Assembly (NCBI GenBank): GCA_012512055.1
Contig: JAAZEW010000231.1
Span: 1 to 6,570 of the forward strand
Direction of reading: 5' to 3'
Length of the DNA stretch: 6,570 nt
From: Bacillota bacterium
Lineage (GTDB): Bacteria > Bacillota_G > SHA-98 > UBA4971
The notes under the pieces are model-generated. The model was not told the DNA's origin. It saw only the letters and a program-made list of their open reading frames with translations, and did no database searches. How positions within the stretch are numbered: the first letter of the stretch is position 1; each line of letters starts with the position of its first letter. A program made the translations under genes and the position numbers. Below, piece after piece: positions 1 through 6,143 of the stretch.

Positions 1-127
1 GAAGCGAGATTGATTATGGAGGTTGAAGCAGCGGCCTTAGCGGCGGAAAGGTTGACAGAGAAGAACATCGCCGACTTTAGGAAGGTGGTTACCCGCTTGG
101 AATCATCCACAGGAGATGACATCTGCC
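1..127. repeat. Terminal direct repeat, left copy (same as 6444-6570)
   Basis: The first 127 bases are repeated without a visible difference as the last 127 bases. The repeat lies inside the coding sequence of the GntR regulator and keeps its reading frame across the join. A repeat of exactly 127 bases at both contig ends is what a de Bruijn-graph assembler run at k=127 leaves on a circular path. It is therefore best read as an overlap rather than a biological repeat, giving a closed unit of 6443 bp. A true tandem array with that period would look the same. Confidence 0.95.
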
Positions 128-402
128 TCTTTTCATTAAAGATCCATCAGATAATGGCGGAGGCCACTCAAAATCAGGTAATCATGGAGATTCTGGGTCT
201 AATCGGTAAAAGACTATGGGCGCATCAAAGAAACTTCTACACTGAAGAACTTAAGTTTCAGGAGATTGATTCACACAAGCTGCTTGTTAAGGAGCTTCTT
301 TCACGTGATCCCACCCGGGCGAGAACTGCAATGATAACACATTTACACTCTACTCTAGATAGTATGCTTGGGGGAGGATCTGCCGTCTCAGAGGAAAAGT
401 AA
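1..402 (+). CDS. GntR/FCD transcriptional regulator, C-terminal part (residues 101-233)
   Basis: This is the effector-binding FCD domain of the regulator whose DNA-binding half is at 6144-6570; with the ends overlapped the protein is 233 residues, normal for the family. The frame is open from base 1, so the TTG at 10 and ATG at 16 are not real starts. The all-helical domain begins with the usual E-x-R...E helix (residues 101-108) and an Ala-rich helix. It has the H-x8-N stretch (His149, Asn158), then His192 and His214, which sit where FCD proteins bind a metal next to the ligand. Ser145 occupies the place of the usual Asp in D-x-x-F-H, so metal binding may be weakened. FCD regulators typically sense small organic acids, which fits the catabolic genes starting 62 bp downstream. 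The family call is firm; the ligand is unknown. Confidence 0.9.
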   Translation, partial: EARLIMEVEAAALAAERLTEKNIADFRKVVTRLESSTGDDICLFSLKIHQIMAEATQNQVIMEILGLIGKRLWAHQRNFYTEELKFQEIDSHKLLVKELLSRDPTRARTAMITHLHSTLDSMLGGGSAVSEEK

Positions 403-449
403 GTAAAAGTAGCCTGATGTTACTGACCCTGTATGAAACCGGGTTCTCG

Positions 450-467
450 AAAGGATTTGAAGAAATG
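450..467 (+). promoter_or_regulatory. Ribosome binding site choosing ATG 465 for the PLP enzyme
   Basis: AAAGGA at 450-455 lies 9 bases before the ATG at 465. The upstream in-frame ATG at 417 has no comparable site, and the 16 residues it would add precede the zinc-ribbon cysteines, where threonine-synthase-like proteins normally begin. The later ATG is therefore preferred. Confidence 0.6.
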
Positions 468-1679
468 ATATACTCTTGTAAATGTTCAGTCTGTGATCAA
501 GAGATAGAATCTTTGCAGTACCTTACGTCCTGTCCTAGCTGTGGCGGGGAGATCGTCTTCGATTACGATTATGACTTGATCAATCTAAAGACGCAGTATA
601 GGAGCATGTGGCGGTATAAGGACTTGATGCCGCTTACCTCGGAGATGAATATCGTATCTTTGTCCGAAGGATTGACACCACTGACAAAGAGCAAGCTCCC
701 CTTTAAAGCCCGATTGTACCTGAAGGATGAAACGAAGAATCCGACAGGTTCAGTGAAAGACCGGGCTATGTCGTTGGCGGTAAGCAAAGCTAAAGAGTTG
801 GGGTTCACCAATCTGCTGGCCGCCTCTACCGGCAGTGTTGGGTTGTCTCTGGCGGCCTACGGCGCGCAAGCCGGTTGCCGGACAACTATTCTGGTTCCCA
901 AACATACCCCGGAAGAACGCCTGGTGCCAATGGCCTTATTTGGCGCTAAGGTTCTGGAGATTGACGGCATATATGAGGAAGGGATGCGCTGGATGGATCA
1001 GGCTAAGACTACTTCTGGTTGGTATGTTGCCAGTACTTACCGGCGCGCTAATCCATACCAATCAGAGGCGACCAAGACTATTGCCTATGAAATTCTAGAG
1101 GAGTTGGGGAAAGCGCCAAATCTGGTGGTGGCACCGGTTGGAGGAGGCGGGACTTTAGTTGGAATCTGGAATGGTTTTCTGGACTTGAAACGGATGGGTA
1201 GAATCGATAGACTACCCCAGATATTCGGGGTGCAGGTTGAGAAGTACAGCCTACTTCACCAGGCGCTACGTCACAATATCAGCGATTATCATAGCTTATC
1301 TCAGCTAAGCACAACCTATAGCGCGTCTGCTCAGACGGTAGCTATTAATCTTGCCCATATTCTACCCCCGGATGGGGTGGAACTGCTGAGGGCGATCCGA
1401 GAATCAGGAGGAGACATTCTGGTAGTCACAGATGAGGAGACTGTAGCGTCTCAAAAGAGGTTGGCTATGACCGACAGTGTATTCTGCGAGCCATCCTCAG
1501 CTGTAGTAGTGGCGGCATTAGCGGAACTGGAAGAGAGAATGCTGTTGACGCCAGATACAGACGTGGTCTTAATCTTGACCGGGTCCGGTCTGCGGGAACT
1601 AGGTGCCGCTGCTCGACTTCATCCTCTGGAAAAGAGAAGAGTCTCCCCACAACTGGAGTTTGAAGAGATCATTAGTTAG
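465..1679 (+). CDS. PLP-dependent threonine synthase-like enzyme (fold type II) with zinc ribbon
   Basis: A cytosolic pyridoxal-phosphate enzyme of the tryptophan-synthase-beta family, 404 residues from ATG 465 (420 from ATG 417). The N-terminus has a zinc ribbon of two CxxC pairs (Cys7/Cys10, Cys23/Cys26), as in long threonine synthases. The PLP lysine is Lys98 in NPTGSVKDR. The phosphate-binding glycine loop is PVGGGGT (224-230), and the C-terminal EPSSA (342-346) and LTGSGL (371-376) motifs are typical of the threonine synthase group. In the loop that normally reads S-T/S-G-N, Ser124 replaces the Asn that hydrogen-bonds the cofactor O3'. Such enzymes eliminate or replace beta- or gamma-substituents of amino acids. 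Because it sits among amidohydrolases and a dehydrogenase rather than hom/thrB, I infer a catabolic lyase or an altered reaction, not threonine biosynthesis. The fold is certain; the substrate is unknown. Confidence 0.9.
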   Translation: MIYSCKCSVCDQEIESLQYLTSCPSCGGEIVFDYDYDLINLKTQYRSMWRYKDLMPLTSEMNIVSLSEGLTPLTKSKLPFKARLYLKDETKNPTGSVKDRAMSLAVSKAKELGFTNLLAASTGSVGLSLAAYGAQAGCRTTILVPKHTPEERLVPMALFGAKVLEIDGIYEEGMRWMDQAKTTSGWYVASTYRRANPYQSEATKTIAYEILEELGKAPNLVVAPVGGGGTLVGIWNGFLDLKRMGRIDRLPQIFGVQVEKYSLLHQALRHNISDYHSLSQLSTTYSASAQTVAINLAHILPPDGVELLRAIRESGGDILVVTDEETVASQKRLAMTDSVFCEPSSAVVVAALAELEERMLLTPDTDVVLILTGSGLRELGAAARLHPLEKRRVSPQLEFEEIIS

Positions 1680-1698
1680 ATAACAAGAGTCAACCTTG

Positions 1699-1714
1699 AG
1701 GAGGATCTTTGATG
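1699..1714 (+). promoter_or_regulatory. Ribosome binding site of the SDR gene
   Basis: AGGAGG at 1699-1704 is 7 bases before ATG 1712. A TTG three bases earlier, in the same frame, would leave only 4 bases of spacing, so ATG 1712 is taken as the start. Confidence 0.75.
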
Positions 1715-2491
1715 CTAGACGGTAAGGTAGCTGTTGTTACTGGCAGTTCACGAGGTGTCGGATACGGAATAGCTGAGGAATTAGCTGCCGCTCGTGCCAC
1801 AGTGGTTATCACCGGAGTAGATCCGTCCCGCGCCGAGAAAGCCGCATCGGTAATCGCCGAAACACATAAGACTCCGAGTGCGGGTTATGCTGTTGACGTG
1901 CGCGAGCGGGGTCAGATTGAAGACCTTCGAGCCAAAATAGTCGATCGATTCGGGCGGGTGGATATCTTGGTGAATAATGCCGGAGTCGAGACAATCGGAT
2001 TGGTAACTGAGTTGACTGATGAAGACTGGGATTATGTTTTCGATATCAATATGAAGGGAGTCTTCCGCTGTTGTCAAGTCTTCGCCAGACAGATGATTGA
2101 ACAGGGTCAAGGTGGAAAGATCATTAACATCTCTTCGGTCGGTGGAAAACTCGGATTTCCCTACCGGTCTCATTACTGCGCCTCCAAGGCTGCGGTGAAT
2201 TGTTTCAGTCGGGTAATAGCCAAAGAGCTGATTCCCTACGGGATAGCGGTAAATTGTATTTGCCCAGGGACTGTACGTACAGATCTCTTGGATTACGTGG
2301 CTTCTTGGGAAGCTGAGCAACTGGGAAAGACAGCCGAAGAGGTTATTCAGAAGTGGATTGAGGAGATCCCTCTGGGTCGAGCAATTGAAAGCAGAGAAAT
2401 CGGTAAGGTCGTGGTTTATCTGGCTTCTGATACAACGAATGCTGTGATTGGGCAGGTAATAAATGTCGATGGCGGGATTAGCCCATTTTAA
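1712..2491 (+). CDS. Short-chain dehydrogenase/reductase (classical SDR)
   Basis: An NAD(P)-dependent oxidoreductase of 259 residues, the usual size of a classical SDR. It has the full motif set: dinucleotide-binding TGSSRGVG (10-17), NNAG (88-91), catalytic Asn113, Ser142, Tyr155 and Lys159 (YCASK), the PG...T segment (185-190), and the C-terminal G-x-x-x-x-V-D-G-G ending. No arginine is visible where many NADP-specific members have one after the second beta strand, so cofactor choice is open. The long substrate lid (about 190-222) ending in IPLGR resembles polyol, acetoin or sugar-alcohol dehydrogenases more than fatty-acid FabG. It starts 32 bp after the PLP gene and would oxidise or reduce a hydroxyl or keto intermediate of the pathway. 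Family is certain; substrate is unknown. Confidence 0.93.
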   Translation: MLDGKVAVVTGSSRGVGYGIAEELAAARATVVITGVDPSRAEKAASVIAETHKTPSAGYAVDVRERGQIEDLRAKIVDRFGRVDILVNNAGVETIGLVTELTDEDWDYVFDINMKGVFRCCQVFARQMIEQGQGGKIINISSVGGKLGFPYRSHYCASKAAVNCFSRVIAKELIPYGIAVNCICPGTVRTDLLDYVASWEAEQLGKTAEEVIQKWIEEIPLGRAIESREIGKVVVYLASDTTNAVIGQVINVDGGISPF

Positions 2492-2499
2492 TGAGTGCT

Positions 2500-2516
2500 A
2501 GGAGGCTCGTTTCATG
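2500..2516 (+). promoter_or_regulatory. Ribosome binding site of the M24 gene
   Basis: AGGAGG at 2500-2505 sits 8 bases before ATG 2514, inside a 22-bp gap after the SDR stop codon. The short gap and strong site support cotranscription and fix the start. Confidence 0.75.
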
Positions 2517-3623
2517 AAGGAGCTTGAAAAAATACGGAGGCTGGAAGGCTCCTGTCGTCACTTGGGAATTGGAGCAATCCTAGTGGCTGGAACTAAGGAA
2601 GCTGCTTATATGATCGGGCCGGAGGTGCGTCTGGATCCGGAGGAGGTATTAGTCTTTCATACTGAGAGCAGAGAGTTCCTACTGCTCACTAGTAGTAGAG
2701 GTAATGATAGGGCTCTGTTTGCCGGTGCAAGAATAATCGTTGGTCATGAGCGTCAGGAGCAGTTGAGCATGATCTTAAGTCGTCCGGATCAAGTAGCCTT
2801 TGACCCCCTGGCGATTAAGAGGGTAAAGGAAATTCTGGCGACGTGGTTACCAATAGACCGGTTCGTGGAAGCCGAAGACGTGCTCAGATTATGTCGGCTG
2901 CGCAAGACCGGCGCGGAGATTGGGCGGTTAAGAAGGGCCTCAGCGGCCGCGGACCTTGTGATGGAAAAAGCTCGTCGGATTATTGCCCCTGGCTTAACAG
3001 AATTGGAACTGGCCCGACAAATTGATAGATACTTATATGATCAGGGTATAAAGGAAACATACTTTGATACAATAGTCGCTTCCGGGCCCAACTCCGGCAA
3101 CCCTAATCATAAGTCAGGAGACCGAGTCTTAATGGAGAATGACGTGGTGCTAGTTGACTATGGTGGACCGCTGGATGGTTACAACTGTGATTTGACACGT
3201 ACTTTTCTGTTAGGAAACGAAATACCCGAGGATGTGAGAAGTGTCTACCAAGTCGTACAGCAGGCCTTAGAAGAAGCTATGGCAGTGGCCAAACCAGGTG
3301 TACCCGCTAAACAAGTGGACCGAACAGCTCGGAACATAATTGCAGACGCCGGTTATCGTGACTTCTTCCCTCACTATACCGGTCATGGGATCGGCCTCGA
3401 CGGACACGAGGATCCCCAGATCTCGGAGGCCGGCGAGTTGTTGTTAGAACCTGGAATGGTCTTCAGCTTAGAACCGGGGATCTACCTGCCTGGGAAATTT
3501 GGGGTAAGAATAGAAGAGATAGTAGTTCTGACCGCAGAAGGAGTTGAATGTATTACTCACTCTCCCAGAACGCTGACTTTTCGAAAAAAGGCAACGTGCC
3601 ATAGCGGCTGGGATTGTAATTGA
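2514..3623 (+). CDS. M24 metallopeptidase, Xaa-Pro peptidase/creatinase type
   Basis: A two-domain protein of 369 residues: an N-terminal creatinase-type domain (about 1-130) and a C-terminal pita-bread domain (about 135-355). All five dinuclear metal ligands are visible: Asp215 and Asp226 (VDYGG...DLTRT), His291 (GHGIGLDGHED), Glu320 (SLEPGIY) and Glu334 (VRIEE). His298 of the HED segment is also kept. Family members hydrolyse Xaa-Pro bonds, but relatives open other amides such as creatine or the ectoine ring. In the segment that often reads P-H-x before the first metal Asp, this protein has Pro197-Asn198-His199, so the usual substrate-side His is shifted or replaced. The end carries about 14 residues beyond the usual PR-x-L motif, with two cysteines. 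It lies between the SDR and the M20 deacylase in one operon. It is probably an active cytosolic hydrolase; its substrate cannot be named. Confidence 0.92.
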   Translation: MKELEKIRRLEGSCRHLGIGAILVAGTKEAAYMIGPEVRLDPEEVLVFHTESREFLLLTSSRGNDRALFAGARIIVGHERQEQLSMILSRPDQVAFDPLAIKRVKEILATWLPIDRFVEAEDVLRLCRLRKTGAEIGRLRRASAAADLVMEKARRIIAPGLTELELARQIDRYLYDQGIKETYFDTIVASGPNSGNPNHKSGDRVLMENDVVLVDYGGPLDGYNCDLTRTFLLGNEIPEDVRSVYQVVQQALEEAMAVAKPGVPAKQVDRTARNIIADAGYRDFFPHYTGHGIGLDGHEDPQISEAGELLLEPGMVFSLEPGIYLPGKFGVRIEEIVVLTAEGVECITHSPRTLTFRKKATCHSGWDCN

Positions 3624-3671
3624 AGCAATTACTCATGTTTTACGATACTACTGAAAGGGGTTCTGAAGGAT

Positions 3672-4931
3672 ATGGAGATGAAAACGCGGATCAAGACGGC
3701 TGTCGAGAGTAGTCGAGATGATATTGTCGCCTTTCTAAGTAGTTTAGTCCGAATAAACAGCGAAACCGGAAATGAGGGGCGAATTCAAGGCTTCATTGCG
3801 AAAACATTGACAGAAATGGATCTGGAAGTAGATCAATGGGAGGTTGACTCAAATAAACTGGCCGGTCATCCTGGATATCTACCCGTGATTGATTACGATT
3901 TTAGCGACCGCCCTAATGTGGTAGGAGTGCTTCGCGGCACCGGCGGGGGAAGATCCTTATTGCTAAATGGTCATGTTGATACTATAACATGCGAACCTGA
4001 AGATGAATGGAGAATTTCTCCGCTGTCCGGCAAAGTGATCGACGGGAAACTCTATGGGCGAGGCACTTCAGATATGAAAAGCGGATTGGCGGCTATGACT
4101 ATGGCGGTAAAGATACTGAAAGAAACCGGATTCCAACCCAAAGGCGACATAATCTTAGAATATGTAGTTGATGAGGAGGTTACCGGTTATGGAACACTGT
4201 CAGCCATCGAACGTGGTTACCGGGCTGATGCCGGAATCTGCTGTGAAACGAGTAATCTGGCGGTTCAACCCGCTTGCATCGGACGGTTGTGGTTTACTGT
4301 AGAAGTGCATGGCAAATCGTCGTCCATCTCGAATCGGTGGGAATCTGTTAGCGCGATTGAGAAAGGAATAAAGATTGTGCAGGCTGTTGAGGATTTCGAG
4401 CGGATCAGAATTGCCGATCTAAGGCACCCATTATATCCGGATAATCGAGGAGCATTACCCTGCGCGGTCTGTATGTTTAATGCAGGGACCTTTCCTAGCG
4501 CTACTCCGGAACAGGCGGTATTGAAAGGGAGTATGGGTTTATTGCCTTATGAAGATGTGGACACGGTAAAAGAAAGTTTCGTGAGACACATTAATTACAT
4601 CTGCCAGGCGGATCCTTGGTTGAGAAATAACCCACCGGCTATCACCTTTAAAGACCTTGGTGCTGACGGCGCGGAGATTCCGGTCGATGCCCCCATCGTC
4701 ACAGCAGTGATAGATGCTTTCTACGAAGCGACTGGAACTACTCCGGAAGTGAGCGGACGACTCGGGGGCTCCGACACCCGGTATTTGATTAAATATGGTG
4801 ATACTCCTACCGTCATTTTTGGACCGGGGATTACTGATCAGATGCATGCTACAAATGAATTCGTTCCTGTTGAGAACCTAATTACCGCTACTAAAGTGTT
4901 GGCATTAGCGATATATGATTGGTGTGGTTGA
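3672..4931 (+). CDS. M20 family deacylase/peptidase (ArgE/DapE type)
   Basis: A metal-dependent amidohydrolase of 419 residues, normal length for ArgE/DapE-type deacylases that remove acyl groups from N-acyl amino acids. Visible active-site residues are His101 and Asp103 (NGHVD), bridging Asp134 (GRGTSDMK), the Glu pair 168-169 (DEE), Glu192 and His392 (MHATNEF), so both metal sites are intact. The dimerisation domain is at about 205-310. There, the G-K-x-x-H-A-S motif reads GKSSSIS: Ser218 replaces the His that in DapE-like enzymes reaches the partner's active site. The N-terminal insert with HPGYLP (66-71) is typical of a less-studied ArgE/DapE subfamily. The start is uncertain: AAGGGG (3655-3660) is 11 bases before ATG 3672, whereas AAGGA (3666-3670) is 7 before ATG 3678, which would remove two residues. 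The gap to the M24 gene is 48 bp. Last complete operon gene; substrate unknown. Confidence 0.92.
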   Translation: MEMKTRIKTAVESSRDDIVAFLSSLVRINSETGNEGRIQGFIAKTLTEMDLEVDQWEVDSNKLAGHPGYLPVIDYDFSDRPNVVGVLRGTGGGRSLLLNGHVDTITCEPEDEWRISPLSGKVIDGKLYGRGTSDMKSGLAAMTMAVKILKETGFQPKGDIILEYVVDEEVTGYGTLSAIERGYRADAGICCETSNLAVQPACIGRLWFTVEVHGKSSSISNRWESVSAIEKGIKIVQAVEDFERIRIADLRHPLYPDNRGALPCAVCMFNAGTFPSATPEQAVLKGSMGLLPYEDVDTVKESFVRHINYICQADPWLRNNPPAITFKDLGADGAEIPVDAPIVTAVIDAFYEATGTTPEVSGRLGGSDTRYLIKYGDTPTVIFGPGITDQMHATNEFVPVENLITATKVLALAIYDWCG

Positions 4932-4970
4932 TGGCAAGTTACGCCGCAACTGAATAGATTTGCCTCTAAT

Positions 4971-4989
4971 AAAGGAGTCAGCAAAGATG
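4971..4989 (+). promoter_or_regulatory. Orphan ribosome binding site and start codon
   Basis: AAAGGAG at 4971-4977 is followed after 9 bases by ATG ATG at 4987. The frame stops after 11 codons (TAA 5020-5022) and is not the frame of the surrounding nicotinate phosphoribosyltransferase remnant at this point. It looks like the translation start of a further operon gene whose body has been lost at the junction. Chance resemblance cannot be excluded. Confidence 0.4.
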
Positions 4990-5568
4990 ATGTCCCCCTG
5001 GTCATGGAACGTGCTGCCGTAATCGGCGGGGTCGACGGAGCAAGTTGCATTCTTGCTGCAAAGTTGCTCGGCAGGGAATCTTCACGCACTGTCCCGCATG
5101 CTGCGTTTCTCATAGTGGGGGACAGCGTGAAGGTTGCAGAGGCTTATGATGAATTCATGCCTGATGACGCGCCCAGGATCATACTGGTGGACACGTTCAA
5201 GGACGAGGCTGAAGAATCCCTTAGAGTGGGCCGAAGCCCTTGGAAAGAGACTGACAGGGATCAGGTTGGATACTCCCGGAGAGCGCGGCGGAGTGACTCC
5301 GGATCTGGTGACTGAGGTGAGAGCAAGGCTTGACCAGGCAGGATACGGGCATGTGAAGATCTTCGTGTCAGGCGGACTGTATCCTGAGAAGATCCAGGCC
5401 CTGTCCCGGGCAGGTGCGTATTCGTTCGGAGTCGGCAGCTTCATATCCCAGGCTTCGCCCATTGACATGACTCTCGATCTTAAGGAAGTCGCAGGAAAGC
5501 CAATTGCAAAGCGAGGCAGGATTCCGGGTATTATCCAAAATGAGAAGCTTGAGTTAGTTAAGGGTTAA
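4986..5568 (+). pseudogene. Nicotinate phosphoribosyltransferase, 5'-truncated and frameshifted remnant
   Basis: Nicotinate phosphoribosyltransferase makes nicotinate mononucleotide from nicotinate and PRPP in NAD salvage. Only the C-terminal half is here, roughly 190 residues of a protein that usually has 350 or more. Recognisable family blocks are MERAAVIGG (from 5004), VPHA, the LVDTFKDEAEESLR stretch (5178-5226), RLDTPGERGG with VTPDLV, KIFVSGGL, and the ending AKRGRIPG. The frame moves from the one containing 5004 to the one containing 5239 at about 5227-5231. There the run GTGGGCC has one G more than the expected LRVAEALG reading, giving VGRSPW instead of VAEALG. Similarity fades upstream of about 4989, just after the operon's last gene. 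Three 60-base lines counted by hand give 53-63% G+C against 43-50% for two M20 lines, suggesting a different origin. Residual function is very unlikely. The frameshift alone could be a base-call error, but the missing half could not. Confidence 0.85.
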
Positions 5569-5940
5569 TGTGGTAAGCAGAGAGGCGGATACGTAACGTA
5601 ATTGTCAAGTGAATGATGACACCTTTGTTGATGGTATTATTTCTTCGCAGAATTAGTTGCCGGTATCAGAACGTACACAGCAAAATGCAAGTCCCATTGA
5701 TGATCCAATAGAAGCTGCGATTATCTCGACATCGTCAATAAGAATGAATGTAGCAAAATCGCATTAAACATCAGACCGTCTGATCATTCAACAAGGAGTC
5801 ATCTTAAGTCGCGTTTTTGGTAAGAAGCGTTGAATAGGGCGAGCCCATCCTTTCGGCATTAAGACAAAGGGCATTAGCTTCACAAGCATTCAACCACTAA
5901 GTATGAGTTCATTAGTTTTCGCTCGTTTTCCGATTGTCTT
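5569..5940. other. Non-coding stretch without recognisable genes
   Basis: About 370 bases with stops in all frames and no protein I recognise on either strand. It is more AT-rich than the preceding remnant (26 of 60 bases are G or C in one counted line). It holds a 15-bp palindrome at 5770-5784 and two copies of CATTCAAC (5785-5792, 5887-5894). Short open pieces such as the one around 5660-5760 look faintly protein-like but are broken by stops, so they may be decayed coding DNA. The promoter of the GntR-led operon should lie in this stretch or in the rest of the gap to 6143, yet no good -35/-10 pair is visible. No clear terminator follows the remnant. Confidence 0.6.
5770..5784. promoter_or_regulatory. 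15-bp palindrome, possible operator
   Basis: ATCAGA and TCTGAT form perfect inverted arms around a 3-base centre (CCG). FadR/FCD-type GntR regulators bind short palindromes of this general size near their own genes. However, this site is about 360 bp upstream of the regulator start and does not match the common TGGT-N3-ACCA pattern, so operator function is only a possibility. Confidence 0.25.
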
Positions 5941-6054
5941 GGGTGGCCGGTGATTGCAACGGGGGGTGTCAAAATTCGGCCACTGGCCTACGGGCCGGAT
6001 TTTGTCAAGGCTACCTGCTTGGGGAGCCGTCCCCGAGTGCAACACCGGCCACCC
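5941..6054. repeat. Nested inverted repeats folding as a three-way junction; possible IS21-type remnant
   Basis: Outer arms at 5941-5952 and 6043-6054 pair perfectly over 12 bases; after one bulged A (5953) they continue for five more pairs (5954-5958 with 6038-6042). Inside, 5967-5981 pairs with 5993-6007 (15 positions, one mismatch and one G-T), and 6018-6025 pairs with 6030-6037 around a GCCG loop. Together these make a closed stem with two side hairpins. A motif CCGGYGATT occurs at 5947-5955 and again at 6080-6088. The wording (GTCAAAATTC, ACCGGCGATT) recalls the repeated ends of IS21-family insertion sequences, but this is memory of style, not a match I can prove. No transposase is present. 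Alternatives are a structured RNA, a single-strand replication origin or a regulatory element ahead of the GntR gene. Confidence 0.55.
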
Positions 6055-6143
6055 TGCACGGCACGTACACTTTCTGGAACCGGCGATTATTTGTGGTGAT
6101 CTACTTAGATAGTCATAGAGCAAGTGGGAAGTGGTGTTTGACA

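Noticed and set aside
10..402. Separate short gene starting at TTG 10
   Set aside because: The frame is open from base 1 and continues the GntR protein from 6144-6443; there is no independent start.
1781..2320. 179-codon open frame on the minus strand
   Set aside because: It lies wholly within the SDR gene, whose motifs and ribosome site are unambiguous; its translation has no recognisable domain.
465..4931. Assigning the operon to ectoine degradation
   Set aside because: The similarity is only in enzyme classes; the ectoine-specific transaminase or cyclodeaminase is absent and no residue-level evidence supports it.
4987..5022. Eleven-codon peptide as a leader or small gene
   Set aside because: Good ribosome site but no run of regulatory codons or attenuator hairpin; a truncated gene start explains it better.
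5082..5468. 128-codon minus-strand open frame
   Set aside because: Antisense to the conserved blocks of the nicotinate phosphoribosyltransferase remnant.
5890..6123. 77-codon minus-strand open frame over the inverted repeats
   Set aside because: It reads through the palindromic region, has no ribosome site I trust and no recognisable protein features; more likely a by-product of the GC-rich repeats.
6138..6143. TTGACA resembling a -35 promoter box
   Set aside because: It abuts the GTG start and no TATAAT-like box follows at 16-18 bases; any transcript would begin inside the gene.
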